64,000 nucleotides of DNA from CBDBND01 sp965207985 (GTDB lineage Bacteria; Pseudomonadota; Alphaproteobacteria; Rhodospirillales; Rhodospirillaceae). Positions 52,154-61,111 of the stretch are shown one piece after another. The notes beneath the pieces are model-generated. The model made no database searches. It had not been told where the DNA came from and was given only the letters and a program-made list of their open reading frames with translations. Position 1 is the first letter of the stretch, and each line of letters starts with the position of its first letter. A program made the position numbers and the translations under genes. The stretch covers positions 124,001 through 188,000 of the forward strand of contig CBDBND010000032.1 in NCBI GenBank assembly GCA_965207985.1, given 5' to 3'.

Positions 52154-52411
52154 ATGAAAGTGACCATCGATGTGGATTGTACCCCAGAGGAAGCCCGCGC
52201 CTTTCTCGGCCTGCCCGATGTCGCCCCTTTGCAAGAGGACATGATGAACCAAATGCGTAGCCAGATGACTGCGGCGGCCGAGGCGATGAATCCTGACCAG
52301 ATGATGAAAACGCTTTTTCCTCTGGATACGGAGGGCTTGGCCGCAATGCAGAAAAAGTTTTGGTCCTCCCTCGCTGCCGGAGCCGCAGACGGGTCCGCAA
52401 AAAAGTCTTAG
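52154..52411 (+). CDS. Small conserved alphaproteobacterial protein (DUF6489-like)
   Basis: An 85-residue acidic protein: MKVTIDVDCTPEEARAFLGL, PDVAPLQEDMMNQMRSQMTA, then PDQMMKTLFPLDTEGLAAMQ and a KKFWSSLAAG end. It is likely helical after a short N-terminal strand. I recall this type of protein next to mnmE in Alphaproteobacteria; the DUF number is from memory. Function unknown. It stands 15 bp before mnmE and probably shares its message. Confidence 0.8.
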   Translation: MKVTIDVDCTPEEARAFLGLPDVAPLQEDMMNQMRSQMTAAAEAMNPDQMMKTLFPLDTEGLAAMQKKFWSSLAAGAADGSAKKS

Positions 52412-52426
52412 CTAAAAAAATCCCTG

Positions 52427-53773
52427 ATGACGGCAGACGACACTATTTTTGCGCCGGCCACTGCCCCGGGCCGGGCCGGTGTGGCCGTCGTCCGCATTTC
52501 AGGGGCGAAAGCGGAAAAGGCGCTCAGCCGTCTTGGTGTTGATCGTCCTGCGCCGCGTCATCTCAGCCAGGCCACACTGCGTGATCCGGGAACCGGCGAC
52601 GTATTAGACGAAGGTTTGGTGGCGTGGTTCCCCGGCCCACACAGTTTCACCGGCGAAGACGTGGCAGAGCTCCACATTCACGGCGGCCGCGCCGTGCTCG
52701 CAAGCCTGCTGACGGCGCTCAACGGCATCGGTGGTCTGCGTCCGGCGGAGCCTGGCGAATTCACCCGCCGAGCCTTCGAGGCCGGCAAGCTGGACCTCAC
52801 TCAGGCGGAAGCTTTGGCCGACCTGGTGGACTCCGAAACCCGCGCCCAAGCCCGCCAGGCACTGAGGCAAATGGGCGGTGCCCTGAAAGTCCGCTACGAC
52901 GCATGGCGCGATCAATTGATCAAAGCGCTCGCCCATTTGGAAGCGGTGATCGATTTTCCCGACGAGGACTTGCCGGAAGACACGACAACGGCCCTGTGGC
53001 AGACGGTCGCAGACTTAGCACGGGACATGGCCGACCATCTCAACGACGACATGCGGGGCGAACGACTACGGGATGGTGTTCACGTCGCCATCATCGGCCC
53101 TCCCAATGCGGGCAAGTCGAGCCTGCTCAACCTTCTCGCCAAGCGGGACGCGGCCATCGTCTCGGAAACCGCCGGCACCACCCGGGATGTCATCGACGTG
53201 CATCTCGATCTCGACGGCTATCCGGTCATGGTGGCCGACACCGCCGGTCTGCGTGCCACACAAGACGCCATTGAAGATGAAGGGGTGAGGCGGGCGATGC
53301 AGCGGGCGGAAGACGCCGACCTGGTCATCGCCCTGTTTGACGGCGCGGTCTATCCGGAACGGGACGACGCCGCCCGCGCTACCATTACGGCGGACACGTT
53401 GGTGGTGATCAATAAAGCGGACCTGTTGGATCAGGCGCGGGAAAAAGAATTGGATGTGGCAGAAGACTGGAAAGCCACGTTGTTCCTGTCTGTCAAAACC
53501 GGGTTCGGCTTAGAGCTGTTCCTCACCGAGTTGACCAAACGGGTAAAAGAACTTTGCGAAGTTGGACAAGACGCGCCCATCACCCGCACCCGCCATCGTC
53601 ATGCCTTGGAGGACTGCGTCGCGGCCCTCGGCCGCGCTCAAAAGGCAAAATTACCAGAGCTTGCAGCAGAGGATTTGCGACTGGCGGCCCGTGCCTTGGG
53701 GCGCATCACCGGCACCGTCGATGTAGAAGATCTGCTCGATGTGGTGTTCGCAGAATTCTGTATCGGAAAATAG
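52427..53773 (+). CDS. mnmE: tRNA modification GTPase MnmE
   Basis: A 448-residue protein. The N-terminal formyl-THF-binding domain has TIFAPATAPGRAGVAVVRIS and PGPHSFTGEDVAELHIHGGR. The G domain has G1 IIGPPNAGKSSLLN, G3 MVADTAGLRAT and G4 VVINKADLL. The C-terminus has the catalytic C-I-G-K in FAEFCIGK. With MnmG it installs cmnm5 groups on wobble U34 of tRNAs. It lies 1.4 kb upstream of mnmG, separated by an MFS gene. Confidence 0.97.
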   Translation: MTADDTIFAPATAPGRAGVAVVRISGAKAEKALSRLGVDRPAPRHLSQATLRDPGTGDVLDEGLVAWFPGPHSFTGEDVAELHIHGGRAVLASLLTALNGIGGLRPAEPGEFTRRAFEAGKLDLTQAEALADLVDSETRAQARQALRQMGGALKVRYDAWRDQLIKALAHLEAVIDFPDEDLPEDTTTALWQTVADLARDMADHLNDDMRGERLRDGVHVAIIGPPNAGKSSLLNLLAKRDAAIVSETAGTTRDVIDVHLDLDGYPVMVADTAGLRATQDAIEDEGVRRAMQRAEDADLVIALFDGAVYPERDDAARATITADTLVVINKADLLDQAREKELDVAEDWKATLFLSVKTGFGLELFLTELTKRVKELCEVGQDAPITRTRHRHALEDCVAALGRAQKAKLPELAAEDLRLAARALGRITGTVDVEDLLDVVFAEFCIGK

Positions 53774-53893
53774 GCACGGCAAATAAGTCCGGCAAATAAA
53801 TCAGCAAATAAATCTCCCAATTAAATCACCCCATGGCGAAGACTCTGCTATAGGACACGCTGCGAATCTTTGGGCAGTGGTGCAGTTAGAAAA

Positions 53894-55108
53894 ATGAACC
53901 GTGCGATTTTGTTGCTAGCACTGCCCGTGTTTCTCGCTGCCGGTTCGTCCATGGTGGCGACGGACTTGTATCTGCCCGCCATACCCATGTTGCCCGCGGC
54001 GCTGGGCGGCGACGCTGCCGGCGCGCAGTATACGCTGGCCGCCTTTTTCGCCACCTTCGCCGTCGGCCAATTGGTGTTCGGCACCCTGGCCGATCTTTAT
54101 GACCGGCGCTTGATCCTGACATGGGCCTTGGCGGCCTTTGCCGTAACGTCCGTGGCCTGCGCCCTGGCCGAGACCATGACGGCGTTGATTGTTATGCGCG
54201 CGGTTCAAGGACTTGCCGCCAGCGCGGGAACGGCATTGGCTCCGGCCTTGTTACGTGAGGCCGGAGACGACAGCTTGGTGGTGCGTCTCACCTCCATTGT
54301 CTCATCCATGGAAGCGGTGTTTCCCGCCATCGCACCCGTGATCGGGGCGTGGCTGGTGGTGGTCTTCGATTGGGAGTCCACCTTTTGGGTGATGGCGGCA
54401 ATCGCCGTTTTCACCATGGCGGCGTTTCAGGTTTTCAAATTGCCGTCGGCGCCGCCTCTAGATCCCGATCGCCCGCCCGCCCGTGTGCGCTATTGGCGCT
54501 TGATGGTGTCGCGGCGGTTCATGGGCTACCAAGTCAGCCACGCTTTGGCCTTCGCTGGTCTCATCATTTACATCATGGCCACGCCCTATTTGCTGGTGAC
54601 CTATCTCGGCCACACCACGACGGCGTTTGTCGTCATGCAAGTGACGTTGATTATTTTCTTTGTCGTCTTTGCCAACACCGCAGGCGTGCTCAGTGACCGC
54701 TTCGGCATCGACCGCATCATCACCATCGGCGCGTGGCTGCAAATGCTGAGCGCTGTTCTTTTCCTATCATTGGTGATCATCACGCCCGCCCTGATGGACG
54801 CGGTTAGTTTCACCGTAACCATGGTGCCCATGGCCATCGGTCTCGGACTGCGCGGCGGCCCCGGTTTTGCCAAGGCCAAGGCCTTCGCCGGAAAACACAC
54901 GGGCTCCGCCGGCGGGTTGATGATGTTTACCGGCATGGGATTGTCAGCGGTGGGCACACAACTGGTGGCCCCGACCCTGCCTGACGGTCCGCTCATCGTC
55001 GCCGGCGTGGTGGTCTTGTGTTGCCTTGCCTCACTTGCCCTCCTTCCCATGGCCATGCGTCGCGATCCGGACGACCTTGTGGCGGAAGACCTTGCAGCGA
55101 AGGAGTAA
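53894..55108 (+). CDS. MFS drug efflux transporter, Bcr/CflA type
   Basis: From ATG 53894 (MNRAILLLALPVFLAAGSSM) the protein has 404 residues and about 12 membrane helices. TM1 carries the Bcr/CflA mark VATDLYLPAIPMLP. The loop 2-3 motif is GTLADLYDRRLIL, and TM4/5 has RAVQGLAASAGTALAPALLR (motif C region). It likely pumps drugs out by proton antiport. Its presence between mnmE and mnmG is an insertion relative to the usual mnmE-mnmG pairing. Confidence 0.9.
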   Translation: MNRAILLLALPVFLAAGSSMVATDLYLPAIPMLPAALGGDAAGAQYTLAAFFATFAVGQLVFGTLADLYDRRLILTWALAAFAVTSVACALAETMTALIVMRAVQGLAASAGTALAPALLREAGDDSLVVRLTSIVSSMEAVFPAIAPVIGAWLVVVFDWESTFWVMAAIAVFTMAAFQVFKLPSAPPLDPDRPPARVRYWRLMVSRRFMGYQVSHALAFAGLIIYIMATPYLLVTYLGHTTTAFVVMQVTLIIFFVVFANTAGVLSDRFGIDRIITIGAWLQMLSAVLFLSLVIITPALMDAVSFTVTMVPMAIGLGLRGGPGFAKAKAFAGKHTGSAGGLMMFTGMGLSAVGTQLVAPTLPDGPLIVAGVVVLCCLASLALLPMAMRRDPDDLVAEDLAAKE

Positions 55109-55149
55109 GGGCCTATAGAAAGGCGCAAATTTAGGAGCGTCTTTCGTTC

Positions 55150-57069
55150 ATGTCCGCTGATCCGAAGCAGAGCTATGACGTCGTCGTCGTTGGCGGCGGC
55201 CACGCCGGCACCGAAGCCGCCGCGGCTGCGGCCCGCACCGGGGCGCGATCACTCCTGCTCACCCACAAGCTTGAGACCATCGGTGAGATGTCCTGCAACC
55301 CGGCCATCGGCGGTTTGGCCAAGGGTCATCTGGTGCGCGAGATCGATGCCCTCGATGGCATCATGGGCCGGGCCATCGATCAGGGCGGCATCCAGTTCCG
55401 CATGCTCAACCGCTCCAAAGGTCCGGCAGTGCGCGGTCCCCGTGCTCAGGCGGACCGCAGGCTATACAAGCAGGCTGTGCAAAACCTGTTGGCGGAACAA
55501 TCAAACCTGACCATCCATGCTGCCGCCGTGGAAGACCTGGAGATCGATCCTGATACCAGGCGGGTGACGGCGGTAATCACAGCGAGCGGGGAACGGTTTG
55601 CCTGTGCGGCGGTGGTGTTGACCACAGGCACGTTCCTGAGCGGTGTCATCCATCGCGGCGAAGAGCGCATTCCGGCTGGGCGGATTGGCGAAAAAGCCGC
55701 CTACGGACTCTCTAAAACATTGAAATCGTTAGAGTTTTCTGTCAGCCGGCTGAAGACGGGCACGCCGCCCCGGCTCGACGGCCGGACCATCAACACAGAC
55801 ATTCTGGAGGAACAGCCCGGCGACAACCCGCCGGTGCCGTTCTCTTTCCTGACCAACGCTGTCACGACGCCACAGATCCATTGCCACATCACCCGGACCA
55901 CGCCTGAGACCCATGCCGTCATTCTTGCCAACAAAGACCGGGCGCCCATTTACAACGGCCAGATCGAAAGCGCCGGGCCGCGCTATTGCCCCTCCATCGA
56001 AGACAAGGTGGTGCGCTTCGCCGAACGGGACGGCCATCAGATCTTTCTTGAGCCGGAAGGCCTGGACGACCACACGATATATCCCAACGGCATTTCCACC
56101 AGCCTGCCCGAGGACGTGCAACTGGCTTTGCTCAAGACCATCCCCGGTCTGGAAGACGCGGTCATGCTGCAGGCGGGCTATGCCATCGAGTATGACTATG
56201 TGGACCCGCGGGAACTGAGGGCCACGCTCGAGACCAAAAAGGTCTCAGGGCTCTATTTCGCCGGGCAGATCAACGGCACCACCGGCTACGAAGAGGCCGG
56301 TGCCCAGGGACTGTTGGCCGGTCTCAATGCCGCCCGGCAGGCTGGTGGGATGGACCCCGTTACTGTCGACCGGGCCGAGGGCTACATGGGGGTGATGGTC
56401 GATGACCTGACCACCCGGGGCACCATTGAGCCTTACCGTATGTTCACCTCCCGGGCCGAATACCGGCTCAAACTCCGGGCCGATAACGCTGATCTGCGGT
56501 TGACGGACAAGGGTCTAGACGCAGGCTGTGTGGGTGCACAACGGGCCAAGGCCTTTGCCGCAAAAAAGGAAGCCCTGAGCAAAGCCAAAGCTCAACTGGA
56601 CACGCTGGTGACCACCCCGGCGGCGTTGGCGGCCAAGGGCTTCAAGGTCAACCAGGACGGAGTACGGCGCTCCGCCTTTGATCTCCTGGCCTATGCTGAT
56701 ATCGGCTGGCGGGAGCTCGAAACCCTCTGGCCCGAGCTGGCTGGGACCCGCCTCGATGTGCGGGAACAGCTGGAGATCGAGGGCCGGTATGCGGGCTATA
56801 TGGAGCGCCAGGAGGCCGATATCCGGGCCTTCCGCCGTGATGAATCCCTGGCCCTTCCGGAAAGTTTGGATTATGGCGCCATCGGCGGTTTGTCCACGGA
56901 AGTGCACCAAAAACTGGCCACCGCCAAGCCGGCCACCCTGGGCGCGGCGGCCCGCATCCCTGGAGTGACACCGGCCGCCCTGACAGCCCTTCTCCGCCAC
57001 GTGCGTAAACCGGATCCATCCGCGCCTCCGGCGCGAGACCCATCGGCGCCTTTGGCTCGAAGCGCCTGA
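55150..57069 (+). CDS. mnmG: tRNA uridine modification enzyme MnmG (GidA)
   Basis: A 639-residue FAD protein. The start is YDVVVVGGGHAGTEAAAAAA with the dinucleotide fold. Further marks are MSCNPAIGGLAKGHLVREID, the cysteine region GKPAVRGPRAQ-like KGPAVRGPRAQADRRLYK, TTGTFLSGVIHRGEERIPAG, GYEEAGAQGLLAGLNAAR and RTIEPYRMFTSRAEYRL-like stretches. The C-terminal domain ends with an Ala/Pro-rich tail (SAPPARDPSAPLARSA). It works with MnmE on U34. A parS site begins two bases after the stop. Confidence 0.97.
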   Translation: MSADPKQSYDVVVVGGGHAGTEAAAAAARTGARSLLLTHKLETIGEMSCNPAIGGLAKGHLVREIDALDGIMGRAIDQGGIQFRMLNRSKGPAVRGPRAQADRRLYKQAVQNLLAEQSNLTIHAAAVEDLEIDPDTRRVTAVITASGERFACAAVVLTTGTFLSGVIHRGEERIPAGRIGEKAAYGLSKTLKSLEFSVSRLKTGTPPRLDGRTINTDILEEQPGDNPPVPFSFLTNAVTTPQIHCHITRTTPETHAVILANKDRAPIYNGQIESAGPRYCPSIEDKVVRFAERDGHQIFLEPEGLDDHTIYPNGISTSLPEDVQLALLKTIPGLEDAVMLQAGYAIEYDYVDPRELRATLETKKVSGLYFAGQINGTTGYEEAGAQGLLAGLNAARQAGGMDPVTVDRAEGYMGVMVDDLTTRGTIEPYRMFTSRAEYRLKLRADNADLRLTDKGLDAGCVGAQRAKAFAAKKEALSKAKAQLDTLVTTPAALAAKGFKVNQDGVRRSAFDLLAYADIGWRELETLWPELAGTRLDVREQLEIEGRYAGYMERQEADIRAFRRDESLALPESLDYGAIGGLSTEVHQKLATAKPATLGAAARIPGVTPAALTALLRHVRKPDPSAPPARDPSAPLARSA

Positions 57070-57070
57070 C

Positions 57071-57084
57071 GTTTCACGTGAAAC
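57071..57084. promoter_or_regulatory. parS site 1
   Basis: GTTTCACGTGAAAC, the 14-bp core palindrome of chromosomal parS, lies in the 22-bp gap between mnmG and the lysE-type gene. The outer bases (C and T) depart from the full 16-mer. ParB, encoded 2.7 kb away, should bind here. Confidence 0.9.
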
Positions 57085-57091
57085 TAGCTCG

Positions 57092-57724
57092 ATGATGCCC
57101 GATCTGGCGTCTCTCTTGGCAGTCTACGGCGCCTTTGTCCTCGGCCTGATCAGTCCCGGTCCCGATTTCTTTCTGGTCACCACTTTGGCTCTGGGCCGAG
57201 GGGCAAGAACCGCCATTCCCGCCGCTGCCGGGATCGCCCTGGGTGTGGGACTGTGGGTGGTGGCCGCCGCCGCTGGACTGGGCACCATCATGGCTGCAGC
57301 GCCTGTGATCTGGGATGCGGTGCGCTATGTCGGTGGCGGGCTGCTGATCTACCTGGGCGCCCGGGCCCTGTCCGCTGCCATCCGTAACGGTTCAGAGACA
57401 TCCGCGGATGAGCCTGCTCCCTCTTCTACCGGACCTTTCCTGCTCGGCCTGGCCACCAATCTGGCCAACCCCAAGGCAGCCATCGTTCTGGTGGGCCTCA
57501 CCGCCGTCCTGGCCGAAGGCACGCCCGAAACCGGCCCTCTGATCGTCATCGTTCTGGGCATGCCCTTGCTGACCCTGGCTTGGTTTTCCCTCTTGGCTAC
57601 GGTTCTGGCTCGACCCCTGTTCCGTGACCGCCTGTTGGCCCAAAGACGGCGACTGGACGCAGCCATGGGCGTGGCCCTGGCCGGCGTGGGCATCCTGCTC
57701 ATCCAGACCACTGGCAGCGCCTAA
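57092..57724 (+). CDS. LysE-family amino acid/metabolite exporter
   Basis: A 210-residue protein with about six membrane helices. The N-terminal signature is YGAFVLGLISPGPDFFLVTT, with GRGARTAIPAAAGIALGVGL following. A mid stretch, LGLATNLANPKAAIVLVGLT, is the family's N-P-K motif. Members export basic amino acids, homoserine lactones or threonine; the substrate here is unknown. It is not usually part of the mnmG-rsmG cluster. Its 3' end overlaps the convergent GNAT gene by 4 bp. Confidence 0.92.
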   Translation: MMPDLASLLAVYGAFVLGLISPGPDFFLVTTLALGRGARTAIPAAAGIALGVGLWVVAAAAGLGTIMAAAPVIWDAVRYVGGGLLIYLGARALSAAIRNGSETSADEPAPSSTGPFLLGLATNLANPKAAIVLVGLTAVLAEGTPETGPLIVIVLGMPLLTLAWFSLLATVLARPLFRDRLLAQRRRLDAAMGVALAGVGILLIQTTGSA

Positions 57725-58245
57725 GGCTCCTTGTTCCAATCCTTGTGTAGTAAAGATTTGAGGAGCGTCCGCACATCCACACCGGCCAAATCTGCCAGTG
57801 ATCTAAAAGCACGGCCGCTAACGTAGCAGTCCGCCCCTGGAAATTGGTGAGATATACGATCATAGAACCGGGCCGTATGGTCTTCACCGGTCAAAACTTG
57901 TCCTTTGACAAAAGTTCCACCGCAGGTTTTTATGGCGGCGGCAGTCTCTGCAATGAGCTGCGCCGCAATTCCGCAGCCCCGGTAACCTGGGGCGACATAC
58001 ATATCCAGCACTTCCCCAACCACCAGACCATGGTGGAGGTCATAGTGCTTAGCCCAGGCCGCAAATCCAATAATATCCACCATTTCTGCCAATATTACCC
58101 TGAATCGCTCACCAAAGCCGTCTCGAATGATGACCTCTTCCGCGGGACCCCCGTCAAAATTCAAAAGCTCCTGATGATAGGCCGCTTGTAGAGTGCGAAA
58201 CCCAGAAACATCAGTACGTTCCATTGGTCGGTAGTTTACAGCCAT
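57721..58245 (-). CDS. GNAT-family N-acetyltransferase
   Basis: The start at 58245 (MAVNYRPMERTDVSGFRTLQ) has a strong AGGAGG site; a frame to 58293 lacks one. The 174-residue protein has the GNAT acetyl-CoA motif: VVGEVLDMYVAPGYRGCGIA followed by AQLIAETAAAI, with Arg/Gly of the R-x-x-G-x-G/A loop. The C-terminal half (HTARFYDRISHQFPGADCYV) is typical in position. Substrate unknown. It interrupts the mnmG-rsmG order and is on the opposite strand. Confidence 0.88.
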   Translation of the reverse strand: MAVNYRPMERTDVSGFRTLQAAYHQELLNFDGGPAEEVIIRDGFGERFRVILAEMVDIIGFAAWAKHYDLHHGLVVGEVLDMYVAPGYRGCGIAAQLIAETAAAIKTCGGTFVKGQVLTGEDHTARFYDRISHQFPGADCYVSGRAFRSLADLAGVDVRTLLKSLLHKDWNKEP

Positions 58246-58308
58246 GGTAGGACCTCCTGCACGGACCATCGCCCAATCAGTCTTTGGGCTCAATAATCAC
58301 AAGGAGAT

Positions 58309-58977
58309 ATGTTTCACGTGAAACAAGCCTCCTTTACGGCTGACGATTTTCAAGCGGCCACTGGTGTTTCACGTGAAACATTGGCCAAATGCCAGATTTT
58401 TGTTGATTTGCTCCAGACCTGGAACCGGCGGATGAATCTCATCGCCAAATCGACGGAAATTCAGATTTGGCACCGCCATATGCTGGATTCCGCTCAAATT
58501 ATGGATTTTCTGCCGGAAAACACCAAAACCCTAGTGGATTTGGGCTCCGGCGCCGGATTTCCCGGCTTGGTGCTCGCTATGCTCGGGGTGCCTGACGTCC
58601 ATCTCATTGAATCCACAGGGAAAAAAGCCAATTTTTTGCGCTCTGCGGCCGAAGCCACGGATGTGACTGTGACGGTCCACAACACCCGGATCGAAGACAT
58701 CAACCCCTTTCCCGCGGATGTGGTCACCGCCAGGGCCCTGGCGCCCCTAGATGAACTGATCGGTTATGGCCAGCGCTTCGCCGGTCCCCACACCTGCCAC
58801 ATTTACTTAAAGGGTCAACATATTGCGGATGAATTGACGCAAGCACACAAAATATGGAAAATGCGCCTGGATCGGACGCCCAGCACCACCGATCCACGAG
58901 GCAGTGTGTTGTGCGTGCGCGAGGTGTCCCGTGTCCAGACCGATCGATTCCAATCCCCCTCAAGCCCATCGGTCTAA
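58309..58977 (+). CDS. rsmG: 16S rRNA (guanine-N7) methyltransferase RsmG
   Basis: A 222-residue protein. It begins MFHVKQASFTADDF, where codons 1-6 are formed by a parS site; GVSRETLAKC is formed by another. The methyltransferase core has NLIAKSTEIQIWHRHMLDSA, LVDLGSGAGFPGLVLAML and VTARALAPLDELIGYG. It methylates G527 of 16S rRNA. AAGGAG stands four bases before the ATG. Its end overlaps the GTG start of parA by ~47 bp, so the three genes rsmG-parA-parB form one unit. Confidence 0.95.
   Translation: MFHVKQASFTADDFQAATGVSRETLAKCQIFVDLLQTWNRRMNLIAKSTEIQIWHRHMLDSAQIMDFLPENTKTLVDLGSGAGFPGLVLAMLGVPDVHLIESTGKKANFLRSAAEATDVTVTVHNTRIEDINPFPADVVTARALAPLDELIGYGQRFAGPHTCHIYLKGQHIADELTQAHKIWKMRLDRTPSTTDPRGSVLCVREVSRVQTDRFQSPSSPSV
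58310..58325. promoter_or_regulatory. parS site 2, overlapping the rsmG start codon
   Basis: A perfect 16-bp parS, TGTTTCACGTGAAACA. Its first two bases are the T and G of the rsmG ATG. ParB bound here should cover the translation-start region of the gene and could affect transcription just upstream. Confidence 0.95.
58365..58380. promoter_or_regulatory. parS site 3, inside rsmG
   Basis: A second perfect TGTTTCACGTGAAACA, 55 bp from site 2, read in frame as part of codons for G-V-S-R-E-T. The spacing is about five helical turns. Confidence 0.95.
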
Positions 58978-59764
58978 AACGGGCGCTTCGCCACGCGTCC
59001 TCGCTGTCTCCAACCAAAAAGGCGGGGTGGGCAAAACCACCACCGCCGTCAATCTGGCCACCGCTCTCGCCGCCGTGGACAAGAAGGTGCTGATCGTTGA
59101 TCTGGATCCTCAGGGCAACGCCTCTACCAGCCTGGGTATTCCCGCCAAGGCCCGGACCACCAACACCTACCACGTGCTCATGGGGGAAGCGGATGTGGCC
59201 AGCGCGGCCATCGAGACGTCCGTGCCCCATCTCTCCGTCGTGCCGTCGGGGGTGGACCTGGCCGGCGCCGAGCTGGAGTTGGTTCAGGTGGACGACCGGC
59301 AGAACAAACTGCACCAGGCCATAACTGGCATCACCGATGCTTACGACTATGTGTTGATTGACTGTCCGCCGTCCCTAGGTCTGCTCACCCTCAATGCTTT
59401 GGTTGCGGCCGATGCAGTGCTGGTGCCTTTGCAGGTGGAGTTTCTCGCCCTGGAAGGGGTCAGCCAGCTGGTGCGCACCATTGAGCGGGTGCAAAAGTCT
59501 TTCAACCCGAATTTGGAAATCCAAGGCATTGTCCTGACCATGGTGGACAAGCGCAACAACCTCTCCGACATGGTGGAGTCCGATGTGCGCGGCTACTTTG
59601 GCGACAAGGTCTACACCACGGTGATCCCGCGCAATGTGCGCGTCTCAGAAGCGCCGTCTCATGGCAAACCGGTTTTACTCTATGATTTTCAGTCGAAAGG
59701 CGCGCAGGCTTATCTTAATCTTGCCGGTGAAGTGCTGAAACGCGAACACGCCCAAGCCGCCTGA
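58931..59764 (+). CDS. parA: Chromosome partitioning ATPase ParA (Soj)
   Basis: The start is GTG 58931 with a GAGG site just before; a longer frame from 58904 is less likely. The ~277-residue ATPase has the deviant Walker A in VLAVSNQKGGVGKTTTAVNL, Walker A' VLIVDLDPQGNASTSLG and Walker B DYVLIDCPPSLGLLTLNAL. The C-terminal part reads VIPRNVRVSEAPSHGKPVLL. It forms ATP-dependent dimers on DNA and pulls ParB-parS complexes apart. It follows rsmG with overlap and precedes parB by 25 bp. Confidence 0.97.
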   Translation: MSRPIDSNPPQAHRSKTGASPRVLAVSNQKGGVGKTTTAVNLATALAAVDKKVLIVDLDPQGNASTSLGIPAKARTTNTYHVLMGEADVASAAIETSVPHLSVVPSGVDLAGAELELVQVDDRQNKLHQAITGITDAYDYVLIDCPPSLGLLTLNALVAADAVLVPLQVEFLALEGVSQLVRTIERVQKSFNPNLEIQGIVLTMVDKRNNLSDMVESDVRGYFGDKVYTTVIPRNVRVSEAPSHGKPVLLYDFQSKGAQAYLNLAGEVLKREHAQAA

Positions 59765-59789
59765 GACCGCTACATTTGATACCGCCATC

Positions 59790-61046
59790 ATGACACCACC
59801 CAAATCCCGCAAGAACCTGGGCCGCGGCCTGGACGCCTTGTTTAATGAGGCCGCCGAAGAGGGCGCTGACGACACGACTGACTCCGTCCGGTCGTCTGGC
59901 AAGGGATTGGTTCAATTGCCCATCGGCCAGTTGTTTCCCTCGCCGCTGCAGCCGCGCAGGGTGTTCGACGAAGCCCAGCTGGACGAGCTGGCGGCATCGA
60001 TCCGCGACAAAGGGGTGCTCCAACCTCTGTTGGTGCGCAAGGTCGGCAGCGGTTATGAAATCATCGCCGGAGAGCGGCGCTGGCGCGCCGCCCAACGGGC
60101 GCAGGTTCATCAAGTGCCGGCCCTCATAAAAGACCTGGACGACGATGAAGTGTTGGAAGTGGCCCTGGTGGAAAACCTCCAGCGCGCCGACCTCACGCCC
60201 ATCGAAGAGGCGGAAGGCTACCAGCGTCTGTTGGAAGAGTTCGGTCACACCCAGGAAGCGCTCGCCGATCTGCTAGGCAAGAGCCGCACCCACATCGCCA
60301 ACATGATCCGCCTGCTGGCGCTGCCCGATGCCATCAAAGCCATGCTCGACGACGACCGCTTAACCACAGGTCATGCCCGCGCTTTGCTCGGGGTCAAAGA
60401 CGCTACGGTCTTGGCCCGTAAGATCGTCGCCAAAGGCCTGTCGGTGCGCCAAGTGGAAGCGTTGGTCAAAAAACACGGCAAGACCGGACGGCCGCGCAAG
60501 AAAGCGAGCACCAAAGGCCAGGCCAAGGATGCGGACACCCGCGCCCTTGAAGCCCGTCTCGAAGAAGCGCTCGGGCTCAAGGTGGACATCGCCTTCGATG
60601 GACAGGGCGGCGTGTTGTCCTTGGCCTATTCGGACCTGGAACAATTGGATGACCTGGTTGAACGCCTGACCATGAAAAAACCGACCAAATCGTCAGCCGT
60701 TAGCCGCGATCCCAACGTGCTTGATATCGAAGAAGCGCTGGCCAAACGGGACGGCAAGGTCCAGCTCCTCAGGGAAGATCATAGTGGTGACCGGCCCGAC
60801 CCGTCGCCTCATCCTGATCCTGAAGCGGACGATGTGGGCAGCCACGGTGCTTTGGAACGCACCCCTAAGACAGTCAAGCCCGAGCCTGCTCCGGTGGATC
60901 ACGGCATCGAAAAAACCATGCGGGAGGCAGACGCCAAGACGGGACATTGGCAGGAAGGGCACAGCGAAGATCCAGCCAAGCCAACCGCCCAGCTTGATCC
61001 AAAGGCCGATGATGTCGGCGCATCCGGGTCGACCGATAGGGAATAG
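59790..61046 (+). CDS. parB: Chromosome partitioning CTPase ParB with a long C-terminal tail
   Basis: A 418-residue protein, clearly longer than the usual ~290. It starts SRKNLGRGLDALF, the ParA-interacting box. The CTP-binding domain has LQPLLVRKVGSGYEIIAGER-R-W-R-A-A and VALVENLQRADLTPIEEAEG. The HTH domain has TQEALADLLGKSRTHIANMI and LTTGHARALLGV. The dimerisation domain ends near residue 295 (SLAYSDLEQLDDLVERLTMK). About 120 further residues are polar, acidic and Pro-rich. Within them a ~24-residue motif (H-S-x-D-...-D-P-x-A-D-D-V-G) occurs twice, at about 331 and 391. ParB loads on the three parS sites and spreads. Confidence 0.96.
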   Translation: MTPPKSRKNLGRGLDALFNEAAEEGADDTTDSVRSSGKGLVQLPIGQLFPSPLQPRRVFDEAQLDELAASIRDKGVLQPLLVRKVGSGYEIIAGERRWRAAQRAQVHQVPALIKDLDDDEVLEVALVENLQRADLTPIEEAEGYQRLLEEFGHTQEALADLLGKSRTHIANMIRLLALPDAIKAMLDDDRLTTGHARALLGVKDATVLARKIVAKGLSVRQVEALVKKHGKTGRPRKKASTKGQAKDADTRALEARLEEALGLKVDIAFDGQGGVLSLAYSDLEQLDDLVERLTMKKPTKSSAVSRDPNVLDIEEALAKRDGKVQLLREDHSGDRPDPSPHPDPEADDVGSHGALERTPKTVKPEPAPVDHGIEKTMREADAKTGHWQEGHSEDPAKPTAQLDPKADDVGASGSTDRE

Positions 61047-61111
61047 AGTAACTTAATAGTTTGTTTTTATTTTATAAATTAGTTTTATATACATCTATTT
61101 AGCCAGTTGTC

